Source: Elephas maximus indicus
Lineage: Eukaryota; Chordata; Mammalia; Proboscidea; Elephantidae
DNA: 64,000 nucleotides
Assembly (NCBI RefSeq): GCF_024166365.1
Contig: NC_064830.1
Location: 84,686,721-84,750,720 of the forward strand
Direction: 5' to 3'
A program made the translations under genes and the position numbers. The notes under the pieces are model-generated. The model saw only the letters and a program-made list of their open reading frames with translations, had not been told where the DNA came from and ran no database searches. Below are positions 55,479-64,000 of this stretch, one piece after another (within the stretch, counting starts at the first letter, position 1; each line of letters starts with the position of its first letter).

Positions 55479-56080
55479 ATCTTAGTTATTGTGATCGTTA
55501 AGGTTGTGTGTCAGTTTGCCTGGTCCATGATTCTCAGTGGTTTGGCTGTTGTATGATAATGTAATCACTTCCATGATGAGATTTAATATAATGTGATCAA
55601 CTCCATGATAGGATCTGCAGTTAGTAGCCAATCAGTTGAAAGAGAGTTTCCTTAGGGGTGTGGCCTACATCGAGTATAAGTGGACTTTCTGGCAAGGCTT
55701 TTGCACACTCTGGGTCCTACAGCTGGCTCATGTTCATCTGACCTGTGGCCTTGCGTGCCGATCTTTGGGACTGATCAATCTTTACAACCTATAAGCAAGA
55801 GCCGTACTGCCTGACCTGCCGAACTTGGGTTCACCAGCCCCTGTGGCTATGTGAATCAGGAGAAGCCTTCTTCTTGACCCACAGACTTCAGACATTGTAG
55901 CCTCTACAATCGTGTGAGTCATTTCCTTGATACAAATCTCTCTGTATATATTTATATGCTTTTACTGGTTTTTCTTCTCTAGAGAACCTAGTCTAAGACA
56001 GTTATCAAGTACTGCTATAACAGAAATGCCACAGGTGGATAACTTTAACAAAGAGAAATTTATTCTCCCACAGTCTAGGA
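55479..56080 (-). repeat. MaLR-like LTR split by a second LTR
   Basis: The outer LTR reads 'atcttagttat' (55,479-55,489) and resumes as 'gttatcaagtactgctataac' (56,001-56,080). It is the 48,105 type in minus orientation, cut at 56,081 by an RTE piece. Confidence 0.75.
55490..56000 (+). repeat. Solo LTR with 5-bp target duplication, inside another LTR
   Basis: The LTR runs from 'tgtgatcgttaaggttgtgtg' to 'cctagtctaagaca', with 'gttat' at 55,485-55,489 and 56,001-56,005. It is the second copy of the 20,627-21,132 LTR. Confidence 0.88.
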
Positions 56081-56083
56081 GGC

Positions 56084-56510
56084 TGTCGTTAGGTGCCGTC
56101 CAGTCAGTTCCAACTCATAGCGGCCCTATGTACAACAGAACCGTCCTGCACCATCCTCACAATTGTTATGCTTGAGCCCATTGTTGCAGCCACTATGTCA
56201 ATCCATCTCCTTGAAGGTCTTCCTCTTTTTCGATGACCTTCTACTTTACCAGGCATGATGTCCTTCTCCAGGGACTGGTCCCTGCTGATAACATGTCCAA
56301 AGTACATCAGATGAAGTTTTGCCATCCCTGTTTCTAATGAGCATTCTGGCTGTACTTCTTCCAAGATAGATTTGTTTGTTCTTCTGGCAGTCCATGGTAT
56401 ATTCAATACTCTTCGCCAACACCATAAGTCAAAGGCATCAATTCTTCGGTCTCCTTCATACATTGTCCAGCTTTCTCGCATGCATAGGAGGTGATTGAAA
56501 ACACCGTGGC
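56084..56510 (-). repeat. RTE/BovB-type LINE, 3' end
   Basis: The minus copy 'ctgtcgttaggtgccgtcca' to 'gattgaaaacaccgtggc' sits between an LTR and a MIR fragment (about 56,511-56,600). Confidence 0.9.
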
Positions 56511-56605
56511 TCTGTCACTTCCTGATTATGTGATTTTTTTTTGTACAATAATTAACTTCTCTGACCCTAGCCTGTAAAATAGAGATGCAGAAAATGCATT
56601 GTAAA
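56511..56605 (+). repeat. MIR fragment
   Basis: The segment 'ctctgtcacttcctgattatg', 'aacttctctgaccctagcct' and 'gtaaaatagagatg' is MIR-like. Confidence 0.6.
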
Positions 56606-56879
56606 TGGTAGTTATTATTAGTTTATGAATGTAGTTTTATTGTTCGTATTATGAGTTTTATTGATATAACTTCCCTATGCCCCAAGAAAAATACATTCCA
56701 AGCCACTAAGTGGGCTCCTGGCACAGTTTCTGGCATTTGTAATTAGGAATGGGATAGGACTTTGCCACAGCAGAATACCCTTCTGTGAATTCAAAAAGTG
56801 CACCATTACTAGTCTCAATTCCCTCACCTATAAATCGGAGATAATCTCTTAGAGTTTTTGTTTGTTTGTTAAACTGACA

Positions 56880-57085
56880 TTCATTGAGCCACATTTATTG
56901 AGGCACGTTGAACTGCGTGCCAGGCACGGTTCTAAACAATATAAATGTATTCACTTATTCAGTCCCCAACAACCCAGTATATCAATTCTTTTTAAAATCA
57001 TCTTTACCTAGAAAACTAAAGAGTTAAATCTAGAGTCCCCGAGTTAGGGTTCCAACCCAGCCTACTTGGCTCCAGAGCCTGACAC
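56880..57085 (-). repeat. MIR SINE, minus
   Basis: The segment 'ttgaactgcgtgccaggcac' and 'gagttagggttccaacccag' is MIR in minus orientation. It is the last clear repeat before the RBBP6 promoter. Confidence 0.6.
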
Positions 57086-57261
57086 ACAGTAAAGCACAAC
57101 AAATCTTTGTTGTTGTTATTAATTCTAGGCAGCCGCTGCCCCGGAATTTCTATTTAGGAAGGGCTTTTTTTAGGGTCGCTATTTTTTTTTAGGAGTCGCA
57201 GTCTACTTGACCGCAACCGGTTAGGGGTAAACCAGTTTATAAGAAGGGGAAACTAGTGAGT

Positions 57262-57308
57262 ATTTGCATAGCAACCACAGTTTATTTCATAGCAACGATA
57301 ATGTTTAC
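57262..57308. promoter_or_regulatory. Motif cluster upstream of RBBP6: octamer, paired X-box-like, FOX-like
   Basis: An octamer 'atttgcat' (57,262-57,269) overlaps 'catagcaac' (57,267-57,275). A second 'catagcaac' lies at 57,288-57,296 and 'tgtttac' at 57,302-57,308. The 'catagcaac' unit is half of an RFX X-box. The cluster is about 300 bp upstream of the CRE. Function is inferred from motifs only. Confidence 0.35.
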
Positions 57309-57539
57309 TTAAATTGGGGAACTTGGAAGAGTTGATAGGGACTGTGGGGTAGGGGGACTTTGCCGGCCATCCTTTGGCACTCCACTATTCCGTGGAAAGT
57401 GGCCATAGCAGCAGCTAAAAACTGAATTCTCCTCCCGGAACCGCCCTATGAGCCAGCCCTCTTTACTCTAGAGCCTCCCCCTCCTTTTTGAGACAGATGG
57501 TCTCTTCCGTTCTCCAGGCTTGTTCAGGTTCCGCGCTCC

Positions 57540-57592
57540 TGAGTCACAAAGCGCGGGGTCACGTGGGCGGGCCGGTGCGCTTTGTGACGTCA
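57540..57592 (+). promoter_or_regulatory. RBBP6: AP-1-like, E-box and CRE sites
   Basis: 'tgagtca' lies at 57,540-57,546, 'cacgtg' at 57,560-57,565 and a perfect palindromic CRE 'tgacgtca' at 57,585-57,592. Such sites bind AP-1, USF/MYC and CREB/ATF factors respectively. Use here is inferred. Confidence 0.6.
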
Positions 57593-57719
57593 GCGGCCCC
57601 GCCTCTTGGCCCGCCTATCCGCGCACGCCAGCCCCGCCTCGCGCGCGTCGCCCGTGCAATCCCTGCTTAAGAGACCCCGGAGTGGGGCGCTCGCCCGAAG
57701 CCAGGCCGCGTCCGCCATA

Positions 57720-58747
57720 GTGCCCGGCTTGGAGGTGTCGCCGACGCTTGGTGAGGGCCCGAGAGCGGCAGGGGGTCAAAAAAAAAAAAAAAAAAAGAGC
57801 CAGCGAAGCCCTCGCCGTGGCCCGGCGGTTTCCGGGCCTATTCTGGCGGTTCTGGGCCTCAAGCGGACGGAAGCGAAAGGCGAAAGAAGCGCGGAGCCCA
57901 CGACGAGGAGGAAGCGTCAGGGAGCCTCGGCGGTGTCCCCGGGGTCCGCCACAGCCCCCCGGCCGCTGGTCGGGGCCGGGAGTGGTGAGGAAGTGCCTCG
58001 GGGCCTAGCCGAGGCCCAGTGCCGGCTTTGTGTTTGAGGCGGCGGCGGCGGCGGCGGCGGCGGGGGGGAGGTGGAGTCGGAGCCGGGGGCGGCCTGCGGG
58101 AAGGCCTCTCCTCCGCCGACGCGCCTTTTTGGCCTAGGCCGCGGGGCCGCCCGTGGCCGCCGGGGAGCAGGCGAAAGGGGTTTGTGTGTGGTGGGGGCCT
58201 GGGCCTGGGGAAGCTGACGCCGGTCGTCCGGAAGCCAGGAGGAGGCGAGAGGCCGCTGGTGGACTCCGGGCCTAGGCCCTCTCCCCTCAACCTTCTCCCG
58301 AGATCTGGGTCACCCCGATCCACGGAAGAGACCAACGGGAGGTGCGGCCGCGCTATGGACCCCTGACCCCACTGGGGTCGCTCGGACTCTAACGTGTGGA
58401 CTGACCGCTACAGACTGCACCGCCTGCCTGCCCCCCGTCTCCTGCCGGCCCTTAGCATGAGCGAGGGGGACCCAGCCGGGTGACATTGTGCCCGTTGGCG
58501 GATTCTCCATTTCCCCTTCCCCGTCCTCATCCGCCTCCTCCCACATGAAGTGATTCTGAGTTTCGGGGGTTCTGGATTATTGTTCTTACGAACCCCTGCA
58601 TTTGGTTGGGGGGTATTTAAGGCCTTAGGGTCCTTCAGTGTCTTTGAGTGTTTTGTGTGTGTACATATTTTGCGCTTAAGTTTATAAATATACGTATATT
58701 GAGCGTGTCCACGTCTCCTCGCTGAACCTTAGGAAACCTTTGGCACC
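57720..58747 (+). other. RBBP6: Probable 5' untranslated leader of RBBP6, with three short uORFs
   Basis: No ATG occurs between about 57,720 and 58,354. Three then occur before the main ATG: 58,355 (MDP, stop), 58,457 (MSEGDPAG, stop) and 58,545 (MK, stop). All end before the main start, so each would allow reinitiation. A donor-like 'cttggtgagg' near 57,750 could mean that a first non-coding exon is spliced out, which would change the leader. The extent is inferred, not seen in RNA. Confidence 0.5.
58038..58061 (+). repeat. (GGC)8 repeat in the RBBP6 leader
   Basis: Eight perfect GGC units are followed by a run of seven G. The run lies in the probable 5' untranslated exon. Confidence 0.95.
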
Positions 58748-58913
58748 ATGTCCTGTGTGCATTATAAATTTTCCTCTAAACTCAACTATGATACCGTCAC
58801 TTTTGATGGGCTCCACATCTCCCTCTGCGACTTAAAGAAGCAGATTATGGGGAGAGAGAAGCTGAAAGCTGCCGACTGCGACCTGCAGATCACCAACGCG
58901 CAAACGAAAGAAG
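58748..58913 (+). CDS. RBBP6: RBBP6 coding exon 1 (DWNN domain, residues 1-55)
   Basis: RBBP6 is a nuclear RING-type E3 ubiquitin ligase that binds pRb and p53, assists MDM2 with p53, and takes part in mRNA 3'-end processing as the counterpart of yeast Mpe1. This exon encodes MSCVHYKFSSKLNYDTVTFD and onward, ending in 'ITNAQTKE', plus the first base of codon 56. The N-terminal 76 or so residues are the DWNN ubiquitin-like domain; the zinc knuckle and RING-like parts lie beyond the window. The start is in the context 'ggcaccATGt' (A at -3). The donor is 'AAG|gtaagag', phase 1. It is intact: no stops and no repeats. I recognise it from the distinctive DWNN sequence. The only other candidate would be a processed copy, which the intron rules out. 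Confidence 0.97.
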
Positions 58914-61827
58914 GTAAGAGCCACACGGGCTCCAGATACTTGCTGGTTACAAATAGATACTAATCGTAAGGCGCCTGGCAGAAGACTAACCGCCATTGTG
59001 TCTCTAGTGGGACTGTTGGTTCTAATACTTTCAAGACAGCTTGGATACCGGGAGTTGCAGCAGCCTGCCTTGGAATTTAGCTGGCTTATTTGTCATCTGT
59101 AACAGACGAATCCCAAAACGTGAACGTTTGATTATTCCTCTCTGTTTTTAAAAATGAGAACTTGGGGTGGGAGGGGGTTGCAGAAATATCCAGGTTCTTT
59201 GGATGCGTTTTCTAACTTTTTTCCATCAGAAGGAGAGGAGTGCATATGCAAGGCTTGTTGATTAAAGCAGCAATAGAGACGCTTCTCTGGTTTTGTAATC
59301 TTAACGATGGGCTGTTGGCAAAATATATGTCCCCTTTCTCTCTCTCCCTGTTTTTTGGGGGTAAGGGGAGCTGGCTGTGTTGTGGAGAAGGGAGCTGCGC
59401 TTTGATGTTTTTGAGTATTTAATCCAGCCACTTTTTAATGTTGGAATTGTTCTTGAAACTTTGATATGTTCCGATGTGACAGGTTTTGAATGTAAATTCA
59501 AGAATTTGTAGTGCAGTAGTTAATTGAACTCAGTTCCTCACTATACTCTTAAAATGCAGTAACTGGGTACAGATTAAAAGTACTCATTTTTCTTTTATAA
59601 AAGTAGTAGTTGCTAGACAACATGACTATGTTGCTATTAGGATATCAGTAGGCTGCTACTGCGTGAGTGCAAATAAGCCACTGATTGTAACCTTTAAGGT
59701 CTTTCCCCTTCTTAAAAGTATTTTGTAATATTGGAAATTTTAACAGTAGATTAAAAAAAAAAAAAAGGCCGTGACAGCCTTTTTAGACTCTGAACTTGAT
59801 TTGGTTTCTCTTTCTCGGTATAGTAATGCTGATAGCATTTTTAGTAGATGCCAGCATTTTGAGTTTTACTGATGGGATTTGAAGGGATAAAGTGAAGTTC
59901 TAACTAGGTAGGATATTTTATTGGTTACTGACTTTGTCTTAAAGCATGACACGGGTTCATTTCGTTGAAATGGGAGGGAGCAGCGTGGTAGGTAGAGTAA
60001 ATCTTGTCATGTAGAAGAGCAGCGTTCCATTTCCAGACCTAAGCTTAATTCTGTTAAGGAACAGCTGTACTGGCACATCATGACTTAAAACTACTCGTTG
60101 TGGAAGAACTTTACTTACAATCACATGATAACATGTGAAGTATTCCCTGCTTCCCCCTCCTCCTTTTTTAAACAGGTGTCATGCCTAAAGGACACCTCAT
60201 AGGAGGCTTTGGTAATTGTAATTAAGTGTAGCATCCCCATGCTTAAGGGCAGGAGGCATTGTGGTCATGAACAGTGGAGAAGTAGTTTTTTTTTTTTTTA
60301 CATGCTATTCAAGAAAATAAGGGAAATATTCTTTCTTTTTTAAGACCACCGAAATTATCCCTTAAGTATTATAGTCACGTTTCACAAAACACATGGACTT
60401 ATTTGTAAGAATTTTAGCCCATCTGGATATATTAATAAGTACTTATGAACGTAAGGAAAGAAAATGTAAATGAAGGTATGACTAGATGATATTAAGACAG
60501 TTTTAACGATCATATACTAAATTTTGTATTTTTACGAAATATTACGTAATGATTTGGGTCTAGGCTTTGTCCATCCTCTGTACCTAACAGCTGAGTACAA
60601 CTTTCTTAGACTGGAGTAAGTTACGGTTGAAGAAATCGTTGACCATCATATTTAAGTGTTTTGTGACTTTGTGTTATTTCTTTTCTAGACTAAACCCATA
60701 GGAAATAAATATAGGATACATAATCAAATCCTAAAACCAGGGAAATGCTTTGCCCAACAACGTATTTTCTTTTATATGCTTGTGTGAACTATCATCTATT
60801 GGAGAACGCTTTCACAGTCAATTTAGATTTTTAGGAGAAGGAGCTAGGGATAGAGAAAATCTACGTTTTATGCAGTCCTCAGATTAGGGGAGAAAAAGAT
60901 ATCATTGAGAGTAGTGCAGAGGATAGCCATTTCGTGAGTTGATGGGAAATTGTACCCAATGTCACAAGACAGCTGACATAAGACTGTCACTTGGTTTTAA
61001 CATCATCCAGTGATTTTAAAGATGCAAAATAAACGTTTATGGCTTCATAGTTAGGGAAATTGCCTAGGAGTGAATGGTGAACATTAGCTCGTTTTGAATT
61101 AATACTTTAAGTTACCTAATCTACTGTTTCTGTAAAACATTCCTTGTAGTTTTAGAAATTTGTCCATGTTTAGAGCCCTTTAAATAGTGATAAGCCTGAA
61201 ATGCTTAGAACACAATTTGATATGTTTTAGGTGCAGTAATCCTGCTTGCTTTTTTCTAGACTGTATTTCAAAATCCCAAATGGTCTTTGTTAAATATGAA
61301 AAACTTATTTTCTCTTCTTCTGCTTTCCACACAGCAAACCACCCCCCCCGCACCCCCCAAAAAGGGTACTGTTCTGAATTTGCTCTGAGATTTGGAAGCT
61401 GAATATAAAATATTTTAAAAACACTCTTGTTAAAAAAAAAAGACTCATGTTCTTTTTCTGACTGCTTTTCTAAGCTTTCATCTTATTAATTATCCAAATC
61501 CATGCCCTTAATGTTTTTGGACCAAAAATTACATTGATGAGGAGAAATATCTTTTGAGGCTAACTAGGCTACTTGTTAAGGAGGTATTTTAAGTATGAAT
61601 ATGTTTTCAGGATAAGTTATTTAGGAAATCATTATCATAATTTCGGTACTTAAAATGTCAGGGCATCTTTGGGGGGGAGGGGATTAGAACACCTGACTTT
61701 TAGTTCGACACAGTATTCTGTTGATCAAGTTAATAAGTTGTCTTTGACAGCTCTTGTGGGCACATTCGAGAGTTGCTAGGTATTCAGAAACTTCCTGGCT
61801 GGTGTTTGACACCAAGTTTTGTTTCTC

Positions 61828-62018
61828 ATGGTTCAGCACTTGGCTGCTAACCAAAAGGTCAGCGATTCAAACCCACCAGCCGCTCCACAGGAGAAAGATG
61901 TGGCAGTCTGCTTCCGTAAAGATTACAGCCTTGGAAACTATGCGGCAGTTCTACTCTGTTCTACAGGATTGCTATGAGTCAGAATCAACTGTAATGAGAT
62001 TGGTTGTTTTTTGATTTT
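61828..62018 (+). repeat. AfroSINE-type SINE, class C, head truncated, in RBBP6 intron 1
   Basis: The segment 'ttcagcacttggctgctaacc' to 'gattggttgttttttg' lacks the first about 20 bp of head. 'gtttct' on both sides suggests target duplication. Confidence 0.9.
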
Positions 62019-62519
62019 TCGTTTCTAGAATTACGTTTAAAAACCCTGTCTCCCCTTTCCCAGTTTTTCATAATTTGGGACTATCATGAACTATCTGAGA
62101 TAATGGATATAGTCTTATATTGGTGTGCCTAAATCTAGAAAATTACATCACCCTAATTGGATACCTGTGAAATATGGCCTGTTATTTGAAATATACTGTA
62201 AAGAACTATTTAGCTTAAACATGGAGTACTAATATGACTAAAAATAACAAAGTTTGATATTCATTTAAAAGTCTAAAATGCATACATATGTGATAAGCTT
62301 GAATAATTGGAAGGACAGAGGTAGTCAGCTACTTGATACTGAGTAACTTAAGTGAAACAAATCTAATAACATTAGAAGAACAAACCCTCATGCCTGGTTG
62401 TGTGATTGAGAGAGGTGGATACATTTGCACATCTCCCAGTACTGGGTTATTTGTCTTTTTGGTAAGTTTGTAAACATCTTCCTGAATGAATCTTTACCAT
62501 AATAAATGCATCAGTCCAA

Positions 62520-63560
62520 TTTCTTTCTTAGCTTCATTCTTACAGAAGTATCGCAAATCAGACAGTCCAAGGAGGAGAAGAATAGGGTCCATTCGTCCTC
62601 CCCCTTTGTCATTTCAGAAAGTAACATTGCTGTTCATCCCGTTGCTTAAGCCAGGAACCCAAAAATTCATGCCTGATTTCTTTCTCCTTCGTTTACACAC
62701 ACGCACACACATTTTCAGTCCGTCAGCAAGTGTGTTGATTCTACCTCAAAGTTATCTATCTCTCCATTTCTACCTGCCGTTTTCTAGCACAGGCCATCCT
62801 TATGTCTTACTTGGACTAAGGAGCGGCAGTCTTATCATAGTTGTCTGTTTCTACCCTTGTTCCCCTGTGGCTCATTCTCCCCCAGGTACCGTAGTTAACT
62901 TTTTTTTAAAAAAAAAAAAGCATAAATCATGTCACCACTTTGTTTGAAATCTATGACTTCCTGTTGTACTTAGAAACAAAATATAAATAATGTATGATCT
63001 GTTCCTTTCCAGTCGTTTTTTATGTTATTCTTTCATTTTCTTGCTATTCAGGTCTTTTTATATCATTTTTTCACTTGCTTTTCCCTCTTAAAACACTCTT
63101 CTCCAGCTTTTTTGCACATCTGGCGGACTTCTCAGTCTCTAAGTTTCAAATGTCAGTTCCTCAGAGAGGCCTTTGAATCCATAAAATCCTTTTGTCATCG
63201 AGTGGATTCCAACTCAGCGACCCTATAGGACAGAGTAGAACTGCCTCATAGGGTTTCCAAGGCTGTAAATCTTTACCGAAGCAGACTGGCTCATCTTTCT
63301 CCCAGAGAGCTATTGGTGGGTTAGAACTGCCATCCTTTCGGTTTGCAGCCAAGCACTTAAACCAGTGTGCCACCAGGGTTCCTTTTTTAAATCATATTCT
63401 ATTCAGAGTTGCATCCCATCTTTAATTCTTTATTACAAAGTTTTCTCTTTATTCATGGGTCATAATTTAATTTTTAGTCTGTCTTCCCCAGTAATGAGCT
63501 CCATGAGAGCAGGAATCATAATACAGCACTCAACTCATGTTTAGGGGCCAGGAAAAGAGA
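62520..63560 (+). repeat. L2 LINE, split by a SINE
   Basis: Text such as 'ttcatgcctgatttctttctcc', 'cttcctgttgtacttagaaac' and 'gtcagttcctcagagaggcc' before the SINE at 63,181 and 'gagctccatgagagcagg' after it is in L2 order. It has no long frame. Confidence 0.75.
63181..63384 (-). repeat. AfroSINE-type SINE, class C, in RBBP6 intron 1
   Basis: This is a complete minus copy, from 'tttgtcatcgagtggattcc' to 'tgtgccaccagggttcc', inside L2. Confidence 0.93.
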
Positions 63561-63927
63561 CAGAATTTCTCTATTTGGAATAACAGGTTTTTCTCATAGC
63601 TCTGACGTTCAGCATTTCTAGCGTAGATAAACTAGAGCAGGACTTAGTCCTACTGAGATTTGAGATTCCACCAAAGTAGAGGCCCCGGACCCAGGAACCT
63701 GCTGACACTATTTGATGTCTTTTGAAGAACAGCGTCCTTACAGTTTTGTACATTTGTTCTGACAGTGTCAGTAATCTAGATGCAAGGAAGGTGGAATTAT
63801 TAATGCTCTTTTATATTTAAGTCCATTTGCCATAAAATTTACATTTGGTGGAAATTTTCTGATTCTTGGGGACTATGAGTTACCGAAACCCCCAAACAGA
63901 AACTCGACTCTGTCTTTTTACTTACAG

Positions 63928-64000
63928 AATATACTGATGATAACGCGCTAATCCCTAAGAATTCGTCTGTGATCGTTAGGAGAATTCCTATTGGAGGCGT
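63928..64000 (+). CDS. RBBP6: RBBP6 coding exon 2, partial (DWNN domain, residues 56-79)
   Basis: After the acceptor at 63,926-63,927, the bases complete codon 56 (Glu) and read YTDDNALIPKNSSVIVRRIP then IGG and the first two bases of the next codon, where the window ends. Joined in phase 1 to exon 1, it continues the ubiquitin-like fold of DWNN without a break. The exon clearly continues beyond the window. The reading is the conserved RBBP6 sequence, with no stop or shift. Confidence 0.96.

Larger units (their letters stand above)
57430..58530 (+). promoter_or_regulatory. RBBP6: CpG-island promoter of RBBP6
   Basis: CpG density and GC content rise sharply from about 57,430 and fall after about 58,530, while the flanking 57 kb is CpG-poor. 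There is no TATA box at a sensible position. GC boxes 'gggcggg' (57,565-57,571) and 'ccccgcc' (57,597-57,603) lie among factor-site matches. The start of transcription is probably within about 57,650-57,760, inferred from the density of sites and the lack of ATG downstream until 58,355. This is the usual architecture of a broadly expressed gene. Confidence 0.85.
58914..63927 (+). other. RBBP6: RBBP6 intron 1
   Basis: The intron is 5,014 bp, with donor 'gtaagag' and acceptor 'tctgtctttttacttacag'. It carries only two SINEs (61,828 and 63,181) and L2 segments (about 62,520-63,560). The stretch 58,914-61,800 is almost free of recent repeats. If retained, the frame reads on from exon 1 to a stop at 58,961-58,963, giving a 71-codon product. 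No exon was recognised inside it. Confidence 0.9.

Noticed and set aside
57740..57760. Donor-like site as proof of a non-coding first exon of RBBP6
   Set aside because: The motif is weak evidence alone in GC-rich sequence; it is mentioned only as an alternative.
57606..58366. Long GC-rich open frames on both strands in the island, one with poly-Arg
   Set aside because: They lack an ATG in the proper place or come from the GGC repeat; stop-poor frames are expected in CpG islands.

Overview
This is vertebrate nuclear DNA, and almost certainly from an afrotherian mammal; elephant (Loxodonta or Elephas) is my best guess. The window is packed with about 45 copies of tRNA-headed SINEs of the AfroSINE type. 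Their tails match the 3' end of an RTE/BovB-type LINE that is present in at least nine pieces. Mammal-wide repeats (MIR, L2, MER5A, L1, ERVL, MaLR-like LTRs) complete the picture. No bacterial-type gene, CRISPR array, rRNA or functional tRNA was seen.

Layout: bases 1 to about 57,400 are intergenic and built of nested transposable elements. An old ERVL-type provirus remnant (pol-like) lies at 14.16-17.6 kb, split by a later LTR and SINEs. Broken L1 copies fill 18.1-19.1, 24.4-31.9 and 47.2-51.0 kb. A decayed hAT-family transposase (TTF zinc finger, DUF4371-type core and hAT C-terminal region) lies at 37.0-39.9 kb and is split by two SINEs. An RTE reverse-transcriptase fragment that keeps its YADD motif lies at 40.6-42.3 kb, and further RTE pieces lie at 10.1, 19.8, 29.6, 35.0, 36.7, 47.3, 51.3, 54.5 and 56.1 kb. 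Solo LTRs with 5-bp target duplications lie at 20.6, 25.4 and 55.5 kb. I also see a roughly 0.72-kb poly(A)-tailed retroposon family in several copies (1.7, 11.1, 24.8, 42.3 and 44.7 kb) and a related 0.4-kb form (2.2 and 28.6 kb). I cannot name either with confidence.

The one real host gene starts near the right end. A CpG-island promoter (about 57.43-58.53 kb) leads into the first coding exon of RBBP6 (58,748-58,913). A 5.0-kb intron follows, then the start of coding exon 2 (63,928 to the window edge). Together these encode the first 79 residues of the DWNN ubiquitin-like domain, intact and with perfect splice junctions. RBBP6 is an E3 ubiquitin ligase that binds pRb and p53 and is the metazoan counterpart of the yeast 3'-end-processing factor Mpe1. 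The leader before its ATG carries three tiny upstream ORFs and a GGC repeat.

The most useful things to follow up are the well-preserved hAT transposase remnant, a retroposon copy with an apparent 3' transduction, an RTE copy with an apparent 5' inversion, two places where SINEs seem to have landed repeatedly at one target, and the RBBP6 leader and promoter motifs. I did not find a convincing new biological system. The window is mainly a fossil record of retroposition next to a housekeeping promoter.
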